Shown here one piece after another: positions 6,562 through 18,007 of a stretch of 26,963 nt of DNA. How positions within the stretch are numbered: the stretch's first letter is position 1; each line of letters starts with the position of its first letter. Both the position numbers and the translations under genes were made by a program. The notes below the pieces were generated by a model, which did not search any database, was not told the origin of the DNA, and saw only the letters and a program-made list of their open reading frames with translations. The stretch comes from Geobacter sp. UBA698 (lineage in GTDB: Bacteria > Desulfobacterota > Desulfuromonadia > Geobacterales > Pseudopelobacteraceae): the NCBI GenBank assembly GCA_002298925.1, contig DBMM01000044.1, positions 1-26,963 of the forward strand, written 5' to 3'.

Positions 6562-7731
6562 TCAGGCATCGACAACCCGCACAATCTCATAACCTGCCAA
6601 CGGCTCGGACACCATCAGCTTATGCCAGGCATAGTTAGCGTCAATACCCATGATGGCGTGGATCTTGAGCGGAACCCTGCTGGTGCGGGGATCGATCTCA
6701 TGCTGCTGCGTCAGATTGAAATAGAGCAGCCTGGTCCCTTTGCCAAAACGGAGACGGCAGACCGGGGCACCGTCAAAGTCATCCGTAACGAATTCCGAAA
6801 AACTTACCCTGGCCAGACGATGGTTGCGATTGATCACGACAGAGGAGCTGCCGAAGCAGCTTCCGTCAGGAAAGTTCTCGATGCGGGTCTCTTCCGACAC
6901 ATTGCCGAAAACGGTCACCGTCTCGCGGACCCCAGGCATGTCCTCTAGGTACTCGCCGTAGAAACCGCTGATTACGTCCCGATAGGCATGATGTTCCGGC
7001 TTGGGGTTGCACTGGATCACGAACAGGGCATCCAGTCCCTGCCGTGTGGTGAAATAAAGCTGGTTGGCATGATCGACAATCTTGCGGATATTGGAGCTAT
7101 ACAGATCACGGTAAAGATAGTCGAGACAGATAATGGCCATGAAATTGAAGCAGGCGGGTTGACTGCGAAACAGGTAAAAGTGTCGGCCGCGGTACAGATC
7201 GTGAAATTTGTCGATGGACTCTTCACCGTGGAAGGGGTGGCTCTTGGCCTCCAGAAAGACACGCAGCCTGCCGTCAGCTTCCTTGACCGCGATACAGCAC
7301 CAGTTGACCGGCATATCCAGCACGTCACCCGAATCAATATCACGCTCCACCAGGTGAATGGCTTCGGCGTTATCCCCGCGAAAACGCTCCAGCAGGGCAT
7401 GGTATTCGGACAAACGGATATGCTCGACACCGAATACCGTCACCGTATTCGGTCGGAAACGTTCGGCAATCTCTGCCAGCATGTCGTCAAAGCGGGCAGC
7501 CGGCAGGCTGGATTCGGGGAACAGCAGGAAATGCAGTTTCTTCAGGTTGCCATCCCCGGCAGCCACCAGATCCAGCACAGAACTGATCAGCCGCCACTTC
7601 TCATCCGGTTCAACCAGAGCGAAACCGACCGCCGCTCTGCGGAGATGGTTGGGAATTTGGGCGACCATACAGTGCAGGTGGTGCCCCAGGGGAAATTCAA
7701 GATTTACCTGTGCATCGATAATCTCAGGCAT
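6562..7731 (-). CDS. Divergent nitrilase-superfamily (carbon-nitrogen hydrolase) protein
   Basis: A 389-residue soluble protein that I do not recognise by name. By eye it carries the Glu-Lys-Cys triad layout of the nitrilase fold: E73 in FLLFPESSLPAARF, K163 in LEAKSHPFHGEES, and C202 in FMAIICLDYLYRD, with spacing close to that of classic members (which have PEaxLpGY, rKxHLvPfgE, ICyD). Late elements also fit: SCFGSSSVVIN and RLLYFNL resemble the GxSxIxxP and final strand of the fold. It is about 100 residues longer than typical amidases, the extra length lying around residues 100-160 and at the C-terminus. The start ATG at 7731 overlaps the Nudix stop by eight bases (ATGCCTGA), so the two are translationally coupled. 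The substrate is unknown; with arginine genes on both sides, a carbamoyl- or amide-type metabolite is conceivable but unsupported. Confidence 0.65.
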   Translation of the reverse strand: MPEIIDAQVNLEFPLGHHLHCMVAQIPNHLRRAAVGFALVEPDEKWRLISSVLDLVAAGDGNLKKLHFLLFPESSLPAARFDDMLAEIAERFRPNTVTVFGVEHIRLSEYHALLERFRGDNAEAIHLVERDIDSGDVLDMPVNWCCIAVKEADGRLRVFLEAKSHPFHGEESIDKFHDLYRGRHFYLFRSQPACFNFMAIICLDYLYRDLYSSNIRKIVDHANQLYFTTRQGLDALFVIQCNPKPEHHAYRDVISGFYGEYLEDMPGVRETVTVFGNVSEETRIENFPDGSCFGSSSVVINRNHRLARVSFSEFVTDDFDGAPVCRLRFGKGTRLLYFNLTQQHEIDPRTSRVPLKIHAIMGIDANYAWHKLMVSEPLAGYEIVRVVDA

Positions 7732-8185
7732 CGGCCTTACCCGGGCTGTCGTCGCCGGAGAGCTCTGGAAAAACCTTTCCGACGATGTAGCGTGCACCGG
7801 CCGGCATGGGGTAGCCGGGCAGGTCGCCCCAGGGAACCCAGGCGGTCTCGGCCACCTCATGCTCATTATGGACGGTATCGCAGAAGAGCGGGCGGCAGCG
7901 GTAATAGAGGATCACGAAGTGGCAGTTTTCTTCCCCCGGGGTGAGGTGTTCGAAGACATCCACCAGCCCCTGGACCTCAACCTCCAGCCCCACCTCTTCA
8001 TGCACTTCACGTTTGAGAGCTTTCAGGATCGGCTCTCCCAGGTCGATCTTGCCGCCCGGCATGACCCACTGATCCTGGAAAGGCGGAATGCTTCGTCTGG
8101 TCAGAAGCAGCCGCCCGTCATCGTCCACGATCACCGCCACCACCGAGGTGACGATGTGCTCCTTCTTGTAACGTTTCCTGGTCAA
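7724..8185 (-). CDS. Nudix hydrolase
   Basis: A 153-residue pyrophosphohydrolase of nucleoside-diphosphate-linked substrates. The Nudix box GX5EX7REUXEEXGU is complete: GKIDLGE, seven residues, REVHEEVGL (about residues 45-67). The N-terminal strand SVVAVIVDDDGRLLLTRRS and WVMPGGK are typical, similar to ADP-ribose or (deoxy)nucleotide-cleaning enzymes; the substrate cannot be read. No ATG fits: the frame opens with TTG at 8185, three bases after the argG stop, and the GTG codons further in would remove the first strand, so TTG is taken as the start, possibly helped by coupling to argG. The 3' end overlaps the nitrilase-like gene by eight bases. It is an unusual passenger in an arginine cluster. 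Confidence 0.88.
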   Translation of the reverse strand: MTRKRYKKEHIVTSVVAVIVDDDGRLLLTRRSIPPFQDQWVMPGGKIDLGEPILKALKREVHEEVGLEVEVQGLVDVFEHLTPGEENCHFVILYYRCRPLFCDTVHNEHEVAETAWVPWGDLPGYPMPAGARYIVGKVFPELSGDDSPGKADA

Positions 8186-8188
8186 TCC

Positions 8189-9418
<1,230 letters not shown>

Positions 9419-9450
9419 GCGAGCTCTCCTTGTAAATAAAATATAAGTGC

Positions 9451-10368
9451 CTAAACTGTCCCCATCAGTGTTACCATGATCGCCTTCTGCACATGCAGCC
9501 GGTTCTCGGCCTCATCCCAGACCGCCGAGTTCGGGCCTTCGATCACCGAGTCGGAAATCTCCTCTCCCCGGTGGGCGGGCAGGCAGTGCAGCACAACGCT
9601 GTCAGGCCTGGCCAGCGCCAGCAGGGCATCGTCCAGGCAATAGCCGGCAAAGGCCTTTTCGCGCTCCTTCTGCTCGGACTCCTGGCCCATGCTGGCCCAG
9701 ACATCGGTATTGATCACGTCAGCATCCTTGACGGCCTGCCGCGGGTCATTGGACAGGGTGATTCTGCCGGGGGCCTTGCTGTTGGCCCATTGCATAACCG
9801 TCGCGTCCGGCTGATACCCTTCCGGGCAGGCCAGGGCCAGGTCAAAGCCCAGGATGACAGCCGCCTCGATCCAGGTGTTGGCCATGTTGTTTCCGTCGCC
9901 GACCCAGGCGAATCTAAGACTCTGGTAGCTCCCCTTACGCTCGATCACCGTCTGCAGATCAGCCATGATCTGGCAGGGGTGAAACAGGTCGGTCAGACCG
10001 TTGATCACCGGCACATCAGAGTATTTTGCAAACTCGTCGACGATCTCCTGGCCAAAGGTGCGGATCATCACCCCGTCACAGTAGCGCGACATGACCCTGG
10101 CACTGTCCTTGATCGGTTCACCGCGTCCCATCTGCGATGTTCCCGACGACATGAACAGGCCATGCCCGCCCAACTGGAACACCCCCACCTCGAAGGAAAC
10201 CCGCGTCCTGGTGGAAGCCTTCTCAAAGATAAGTGCCACGGACTTGCCTTCCAGCAGACGGTGGGGAATACCAGCTTTCTGTTTCCCTTTAAGCTCCGCC
10301 GCCAGAGACAGCAGTGCGTCCAGCTCATCCTTGGTGTAATCATGCAGCGCCAGAAAATGTCGTGTCAT
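9451..10368 (-). CDS. argF: Ornithine carbamoyltransferase
   Basis: Makes citrulline from ornithine and carbamoyl phosphate. A 305-residue cytosolic enzyme, normally trimeric. The carbamoyl-phosphate site STRTR is at residues 52-56, HPCQ at 130-133 and the ornithine/catalytic HCLP at 261-264; the substrate loop DVWASMGQE follows the pattern of ornithine rather than aspartate transcarbamylase. A TTG just upstream (10371) would add one residue, but the ATG at 10368 is better placed, with AGGAG seven bases before it. The gap to argD is 9 bases. The mutually exclusive alternative, an anabolic versus catabolic (ArcB) enzyme, is decided by its place between argD and argG. Confidence 0.97.
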   Translation of the reverse strand: MTRHFLALHDYTKDELDALLSLAAELKGKQKAGIPHRLLEGKSVALIFEKASTRTRVSFEVGVFQLGGHGLFMSSGTSQMGRGEPIKDSARVMSRYCDGVMIRTFGQEIVDEFAKYSDVPVINGLTDLFHPCQIMADLQTVIERKGSYQSLRFAWVGDGNNMANTWIEAAVILGFDLALACPEGYQPDATVMQWANSKAPGRITLSNDPRQAVKDADVINTDVWASMGQESEQKEREKAFAGYCLDDALLALARPDSVVLHCLPAHRGEEISDSVIEGPNSAVWDEAENRLHVQKAIMVTLMGTV

Positions 10369-10377
10369 CAATCGCTC

Positions 10378-11574
10378 CTATGCCTCAATCCCGGCGAAAA
10401 TTTCGTCGAGGACTGCAATCATCGCATCTACTTCCTGCTTGGTCACCACCAGCGGCGGCACAAAGCGCAGCACCGTGTCGTGGGTCACGTTGAGCAGGAC
10501 ACCACGTTCATGTCCCTGCTTGACGATCTCAGCACCCGGGACAGACAGGCTCATCCCGATCATCAGACCGATACCGCGCACCTGCTTGACAAAGGAATAT
10601 TTCTTCCCCAGCGCCTCAAGTTCGCCGGTCAGATATTCGCCGATCTCTTCGCAGCGATTGAGCAGGCCATCTTCCAGGATCGTCCTAATGGTGGCGATGG
10701 CCGCCGCGCAAACCAACGGATTGCCGCCGAAGGTAGATCCGTGGGTGCCAGGCACAAAGGCGGCGGCAAATTCGTCCTTTGCCAGCATGGTACCGATGGG
10801 CGCACCACCGGCCAGCGCTTTGGCCAGGGTCATGATGTCCGGAGTGATATCGAAATGTTCATAGGCAAACAGCTTGCCGGTGCGCCCCATGCCCACCTGC
10901 ACCTCGTCAAAGATCAGCAGCAGCCCGTGACGGTCGCATATCTCGCGCACAGCCTGAAAATAACCGGGCAAGGGCACATTGACTCCACCCTCACCCTGGA
11001 TCGGCTCCAGCATGACGGCACAGGTATTGGACGTAACGGCAGCCTCCAGTGCAGTCGGGTCATTAAAAGGTACATGGCTGAAACCGTGCAGCAGCGGATC
11101 GAAGAAACGCTGGACCTTTTCCTGACCGGTGGCCGAAACCGTGGCCATGGTGCGGCCGTGAAAGGATTCGGTGGCAGTGATGATCTCGTAGCGCTCCGGC
11201 CCGAACTTGTCACGGCTGTATTTGCGGGCCAGCTTGATGGCGGCCTCATTGGCCTCGGCCCCGCTGTTGCAAAAGAAAGCCTTGTCAGCAAAGGAGTGCG
11301 TACACAACAGTTCAGCCAGTTCGATCTGCTGGGGGATCTGGTAGTAGTTGGAGCAGTGAATCAGCTGAGCAGCCTGCTGCTGCAACGCGGCCACCACCTT
11401 GGGATGGCAGTGCCCCAGGTTATTGACCGCCACCCCCCCCAGAAAATCCAGATACTCCTTGCCGTCGGCATCCCACAGCCGGCAGCCCTGGCCTTTGACC
11501 GGCACGATCGGGTAGCGGCCATAGGTCTTCATGATGTACTTGTCGGATTTTTCTACCCATTGTTGTGAGTTCAT
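10378..11574 (-). CDS. argD: Acetylornithine aminotransferase
   Basis: PLP enzyme converting N-acetylglutamate semialdehyde to N-acetylornithine; the same family often also serves lysine synthesis as succinyl-diaminopimelate aminotransferase. It has 398 residues, the usual length. Class-III features: SGAEANEAAIKLAR (about residues 104-117, phosphate binding), D223 in IFDEVQVGMGRTG contacting the PLP ring nitrogen, and the Schiff-base K252 in DIMTLAKALAGGAPIG. The start ATG overlaps the argB TGA in the sequence ATGA, a 4-base overlap typical of translational coupling. HemL at the window start belongs to the same fold class but is clearly distinct. Confidence 0.96.
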   Translation of the reverse strand: MNSQQWVEKSDKYIMKTYGRYPIVPVKGQGCRLWDADGKEYLDFLGGVAVNNLGHCHPKVVAALQQQAAQLIHCSNYYQIPQQIELAELLCTHSFADKAFFCNSGAEANEAAIKLARKYSRDKFGPERYEIITATESFHGRTMATVSATGQEKVQRFFDPLLHGFSHVPFNDPTALEAAVTSNTCAVMLEPIQGEGGVNVPLPGYFQAVREICDRHGLLLIFDEVQVGMGRTGKLFAYEHFDITPDIMTLAKALAGGAPIGTMLAKDEFAAAFVPGTHGSTFGGNPLVCAAAIATIRTILEDGLLNRCEEIGEYLTGELEALGKKYSFVKQVRGIGLMIGMSLSVPGAEIVKQGHERGVLLNVTHDTVLRFVPPLVVTKQEVDAMIAVLDEIFAGIEA

Positions 11575-12449
11575 TTGGTTATCTCCGTCCCGATTCCGAT
11601 ATCCGTAAAAATCTCCAACAGCACGGCGTGGGGCACCCGTCCGTCGATGATATGGGCCTTCTTGACCCCGTCCTTGAGGGCATCGGCGCAGCAGACTACC
11701 TTGGGGATCATGCCGCCGGTGATGGCTTCCTGCTCGATCAGACGGTGCAGCTCGGCCACCGAGAGACTCTCCAGCAGAGTGCCGTCGGTGTCCTTGACCC
11801 CGTTGATGTCGGTCAAAAGGATCAGTTTCTCGGCGTTGAGCGCAGCTGCCACCCGTCCGGCCACCAGGTCGGCGTTGATGTTGTAGCTTTCCCCCTCGGC
11901 CCCGACCCCCACCGGTGCAATGACCGGAATATATTTGCCGTCTTGCAGGGCATTGATCAGATCTATGTCAACCTTGACCACATCGCCCACATAGCCGATA
12001 TCGACCTGCTCGATGGAACCATCCTCATTCCTGACCTCCTGCAGCAGCTTCTTGGAAAGCAAGAGGGTGCCGTCCTTGCCCGAGAGACCCACAGCGCGTC
12101 CGCCGTGCTGATTGAGGTAGCCAACCACCTCCTTGTTGACCTGCCCCACCAGCACCATCTCCACCACTGCCATGGTTTCGGCGTCGGTCACCCGCATTCC
12201 TTTGACAAATTCGGAAACGATGCCGTAACGCTTGAGGGTCTCGTTGATCTGGGGGCCGCCGCCATGGATGATAACGGTATTGATACCCAGCGACTTGAGC
12301 ATGATCACATCCAGGGCGAACGATTCCTTGAGCTTCTCGTCCGACATGGCATGTCCGCCATACTTGATCACGAAGGTCTTGCCCGCAAAGCGGCGGATAT
12401 ATGGCAGGGCCTCCATCAGGGTGTTGGCTTTCTGGATCAGGTGTTCCAT
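11571..12449 (-). CDS. argB: Acetylglutamate kinase
   Basis: Phosphorylates N-acetylglutamate, the committed step of arginine synthesis. A 292-residue amino-acid-kinase-fold protein with KYGGHAM (ATP site, near residues 29-35), HGGGPQI (about 62-68), and ADLVAGRVAAALNA (about 185-200). The N-terminal stretch before KYGGHAM is about 28 residues and predicted helical (MEHLIQKANTLMEALPYI); such an extension is known in arginine-inhibited hexameric kinases, so feedback inhibition by arginine is a reasonable inference. The ATG at 12449 has AAAGGA seven bases before it; an upstream in-frame alternative start lacks this. It is the first gene of the cluster, just downstream of a terminator that closes the preceding transcript, so its promoter should lie in 12450-12495, although no clear hexamers are visible. 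Confidence 0.97.
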   Translation of the reverse strand: MEHLIQKANTLMEALPYIRRFAGKTFVIKYGGHAMSDEKLKESFALDVIMLKSLGINTVIIHGGGPQINETLKRYGIVSEFVKGMRVTDAETMAVVEMVLVGQVNKEVVGYLNQHGGRAVGLSGKDGTLLLSKKLLQEVRNEDGSIEQVDIGYVGDVVKVDIDLINALQDGKYIPVIAPVGVGAEGESYNINADLVAGRVAAALNAEKLILLTDINGVKDTDGTLLESLSVAELHRLIEQEAITGGMIPKVVCCADALKDGVKKAHIIDGRVPHAVLLEIFTDIGIGTEITK

Positions 12450-12492
12450 GCTGAATTCCTTTATGGGCAGAGACGATAGTGAACAATCAGCA

Positions 12493-12526
12493 AACAAAAA
12501 CTGCCAGTTCCCAAAAGTGGCAGTTT
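12493..12526 (-). terminator. Intrinsic terminator after the receiver-histidine kinase gene
   Basis: On the minus strand AAACTGCCA and TGGCAGTTT form a 9-bp perfect stem with an 11-base loop (arms 12518-12526 and 12498-12506), followed by a T-rich tract (TTTTTG, then TTTG). It begins about 20 bases after the kinase stop at 12547 and separates the recA/alaS block from argB. Confidence 0.85.
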
Positions 12527-12546
12527 AGCGCAAAACGCTTAAAAGC

Positions 12547-13674
12547 TCAAATTGATTGCAGCGGCAGTGTGATGGTTACGGTTGTCCCCTTGCCCACCTC
12601 ACTGGCAATGGACAGTTTGCCGTTATGCTGAAGGACAAAGTCACGCGCGTAAAACAGACCCAGTCCGAAACCACGTACCTGGCCGGTGTTGTCCGGGTCA
12701 ACCTGATAGAACTTTTCCACCACTTTGTGGATCTCTCCGTCGGGAATGCCGCTGCCGGTATCGGACACAGACAGAACCACATAGCCATTTTCGACTCGGC
12801 CGGATATGGTCACCAGGCCGGTCTCGTCAGAAAACTTATAGGCATTGTCGATAACCTGCTGCAGCGCAAAGGCGATCTTGGATCGATCCAGCAGCAGCAG
12901 CGGCAATTGCGTTTCATGAAAATCGGTTGTTACGCCCGGTTTGCGGATAGCCTCTTGGGAAGCCTGCATCGCCCCGAATACAAGCAGGTTCAGATCGCAC
13001 GGTTCAAGTTGTAACGCGCCGCCCCCTTCCATTACCTGGCTGAAAACAAGCAGGTCATCGACCATTCTGCTCAGATAGGTCGCCTCTTCATTGATCAGCT
13101 TCGCATTCTGGATAAAAAAGGCATCATCCGGCTCATAGACTCCCCGCTGGATGTTCTGCAGAAACAGGGAAATGGATGTGATCGGCGTACGCAATTTATG
13201 GGAAATCAGTGACAGAAAATTGCTCTTGAGGCGGTCCAACTGTTTCAGAGTGGCCAGTTCCTGCTTGAGCCGCTTCCGGCCGAGAGCCTTTTGTACGGTG
13301 GTTTTGAGCTGCAACAGCTGGATCGGCTTGCTGATGAAATCGTCAGCGTCCTCCTTGAGGGCGTTGAGTATAATCTCTTTTTCGGCAAAACCGGTCATAA
13401 TGATGACCGTGGCGTGGGGATCCATGGTCTTGATCTGCCTGAGCAGCTGGATGCCGTCTCCACCCGGCATCATGACATCCGTAATGACCAGATCACTCTG
13501 TTCCTGCTCATAGACCCTGAGGGCCTCGTCGCAACTGCCGGCAATGGAAACACGGTATTCGGACAGAACTCGTGCACAGAGATCACAGATAACCCGTTCA
13601 TCGTCCACAATCAGGACTGAGGGGGGCTGTTGCGACACAGGCTGGTTCCTGAGTTGTCGATGGGTCAACGTCAT
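12547..13674 (-). CDS. Receiver-histidine kinase (REC-HisKA-HATPase), cytosolic
   Basis: A 375-residue two-component protein with the receiver first. The receiver (about residues 18-132) has D24/D25, phospho-acceptor D66 (DLVITDVMMPGGDG), T94 and K116. The dimerisation domain has SHKLRTPITS with H159; the residue after His is Lys160 where HisKA kinases normally have Glu or Asp. The ATPase domain has N277 (VIDNAYKFS), DTGSGIP (305-311) and the GFGLGLFYARD lid, so ATP binding looks intact. No membrane segment or DNA-binding domain is seen, so input probably comes by phosphotransfer to the receiver from another kinase. Of two starts (13701 and 13674), 13674 is preferred for its AGGAG six bases upstream; it then begins 19 bases after alaS. 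A terminator follows. The target is unknown. Confidence 0.88.
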   Translation of the reverse strand: MTLTHRQLRNQPVSQQPPSVLIVDDERVICDLCARVLSEYRVSIAGSCDEALRVYEQEQSDLVITDVMMPGGDGIQLLRQIKTMDPHATVIIMTGFAEKEIILNALKEDADDFISKPIQLLQLKTTVQKALGRKRLKQELATLKQLDRLKSNFLSLISHKLRTPITSISLFLQNIQRGVYEPDDAFFIQNAKLINEEATYLSRMVDDLLVFSQVMEGGGALQLEPCDLNLLVFGAMQASQEAIRKPGVTTDFHETQLPLLLLDRSKIAFALQQVIDNAYKFSDETGLVTISGRVENGYVVLSVSDTGSGIPDGEIHKVVEKFYQVDPDNTGQVRGFGLGLFYARDFVLQHNGKLSIASEVGKGTTVTITLPLQSI

Positions 13675-13693
13675 TCTCACTCCTAGCGGATCA

Positions 13694-16339
<2,646 letters not shown>

Positions 16340-16372
16340 CTCTAACCTCTATGCGATAATATATATAAACTA

Positions 16373-16849
16373 CTAAGCTTTGATTGCCTTGAAGATCGCC
16401 GCCAGCCCGAAACCGCGGCGCTGCAGAAAGCCCACCACCCGCCGCTTTTCCCGGTCACCGGCCGCAGTAGCATCAAATTCGGGGAAACGCCGGTCCAGAA
16501 TCACGCGCAGTTCCTCTCCCTCGTCATACTCCGCCAGGGCATGTCCCAGCACCTCATCGACCAGTTCCGTCGGCACTCCCCGCCGGCGCAACTCCACTCT
16601 CAGGCGCGGACCAAAGAAGCGGCCGGCGGCCAGGGCCGATTCGGCAAAGCGTTCTGCAAAGCGCCGGTCGTTGAGCCACTGTTCCGCCTCCAGGCGGGCA
16701 ATGGCGGCATCGGCATCGGCATCGCTGAACAGTCGGTCGCGAAGTTTTTTCCGCAGCCGGGCCGAGGTGTAATCGCGGGCCGCCAGCAGCCGCAAGGCAT
16801 ACTGCCAGGCCCGTTCCGGTGACGACGGCTCAGTACTTCTCGATTTCAA
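16373..16849 (-). CDS. recX: RecX regulatory protein
   Basis: Small helical protein that binds RecA filaments and usually limits their growth and ATPase/coprotease activity. RecX repeats are visible in AWQYALRLLAARDYTSARLRKKL, QWLNDRRFAERFAESAL and RLRVELRRRGVPTELVDEVL, ending with KRRVVGFLQRRGFGLAAIFKAIK. The start is uncertain: no ATG or GTG lies between the pilT stop and the first helix. The TTG at 16849, overlapping pilT by 20 nt, gives 158 residues, close to the family norm; an ATG at 16906 would overlap pilT by 77 nt. It is separated from recA only by pilT, consistent with co-transcription. Confidence 0.88.
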   Translation of the reverse strand: MKSRSTEPSSPERAWQYALRLLAARDYTSARLRKKLRDRLFSDADADAAIARLEAEQWLNDRRFAERFAESALAAGRFFGPRLRVELRRRGVPTELVDEVLGHALAEYDEGEELRVILDRRFPEFDATAAGDREKRRVVGFLQRRGFGLAAIFKAIKA

Positions 16850-17984
16850 GCTGTTCCGGCTCGGCAAATTCGGCGTCCTTGTTCTCGAAGCCGTCCCAGG
16901 AGGCATCCGAGGTCGAGGAAATGCCGGACACCTTGAGGGCAAAGTCATCCGGGTTGGAACTCTGGCGCAAGGCTTCCTCGTAGCTGATCAGCTTGGAACT
17001 GTACAGCTTCATCAGGGACTGGTCGAAGGTCTGCATGCCGTAGGTGATGAAGCCTTGGGCGATGGCGTCGTTGAGCTGCTTGGTCTTTTCCTTGTCGTCG
17101 ATGCATTCCCGTACGCGCCCCGTGCCGAGCATGACCTCCACCGCCGGCACGCGCCCCTTGCCGTCCGCCCGGGGAACCAGGCGCTGGGAGATGACCCCCT
17201 TGATGACCCCGGCCAACTGAATGCGCACCTGGCGCTGATGATAGGGAGGGAAAACGCCGATGATGCGGTTGATGGTCTCGGCGGCGTCCATGGTATGCAG
17301 GGTCGACATGACCAGATGGCCGGTCTCGGCGGCGGTCATGGCGGTCTCGATGGTCTCGTAATCGCGCATCTCGCCCACCAGGATCACGTCCGGATCCTGG
17401 CGCAGGGCACCTTTGAGCGCACCGGAAAAGGTGGGGGTATCCGTACCAACTTCCCGCTGACTGATGATGCTCTTGTTGTCGCGGTGGAGGAACTCGACCG
17501 GATCCTCGATGGTGATGATGTTGCAGGTGCGGCTGTTGTTGATGTAGTCGATCATCCCGGCCAGGGTGCTGGACTTGCCGGAACCGGTGGTGCCGGTCAC
17601 CAGCACCAGTCCGCGCTCCTCCTGGCAGATCTTCTTGATGACCGGCGGCAGGTTGAGGCTTTCCAGGCTGGGTATACTGAACGAAATGGAGCGGAAGACC
17701 ATGGCCACCGTGCCGCGCTGGTGGTAGACGCTGACCCTGAAGCGCCCCAGCCCCGGCACGGCATAGGCCAGATCCACTTCGGAGTTTTCATCGAAGATAC
17801 GCCGCTGACGGTCGTTCATCATGGAGTTGGCCATGCTGCTGACAATATCAGGGGAGAGACGCGGGGCATTGGGGATCGGATGCAGCCGTCCGTCTATACG
17901 GACAATCGGCGGCAGACCGGTCTTGATATGGATGTCGGAACCCTTGGCCTTGACGGCAATGGTCAATATCTCGTTCAGATCCAT
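16830..17984 (-). CDS. pilT: PilT-family twitching motility ATPase
   Basis: A hexameric cytosolic motor that powers type IV pilus retraction (GspE/PilT superfamily). In its 384 residues: N-terminal domain with GSDIHIKTGLPPIVRIDGRL (about 15-34), Walker A GTTGSGKS (131-138), ASP box with E160/D161 (IIEDPVEF region), Walker B region ILVGEMRD (201-208) and HIS box TGHLVMSTLHT (221-231). Where classical PilT has the conserved C-terminal AIRNLIRE, this protein has GTGRVRECIDDKEKTKQL (287-304), so it is a variant, nearer in this respect to PilU-type paralogs. An acidic tail with aromatic residues (about 355-384) follows. The ATG has GGAGG five bases upstream and lies 23 bases after recA. No other pilus gene is in the window. 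Confidence 0.92.
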   Translation of the reverse strand: MDLNEILTIAVKAKGSDIHIKTGLPPIVRIDGRLHPIPNAPRLSPDIVSSMANSMMNDRQRRIFDENSEVDLAYAVPGLGRFRVSVYHQRGTVAMVFRSISFSIPSLESLNLPPVIKKICQEERGLVLVTGTTGSGKSSTLAGMIDYINNSRTCNIITIEDPVEFLHRDNKSIISQREVGTDTPTFSGALKGALRQDPDVILVGEMRDYETIETAMTAAETGHLVMSTLHTMDAAETINRIIGVFPPYHQRQVRIQLAGVIKGVISQRLVPRADGKGRVPAVEVMLGTGRVRECIDDKEKTKQLNDAIAQGFITYGMQTFDQSLMKLYSSKLISYEEALRQSSNPDDFALKVSGISSTSDASWDGFENKDAEFAEPEQLEIEKY

Positions 17985-18007
17985 CGTTTCCTCCGATTAG
18001 CGGGCGG

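Noticed and set aside
9493..11568. Long open frame on the plus strand (691 codons) antisense to argF and argD.
   Set aside because: The minus strand carries two unmistakable enzymes with all motifs. The plus-strand translation has no recognisable domain and is the usual shadow frame of GC-rich coding DNA.
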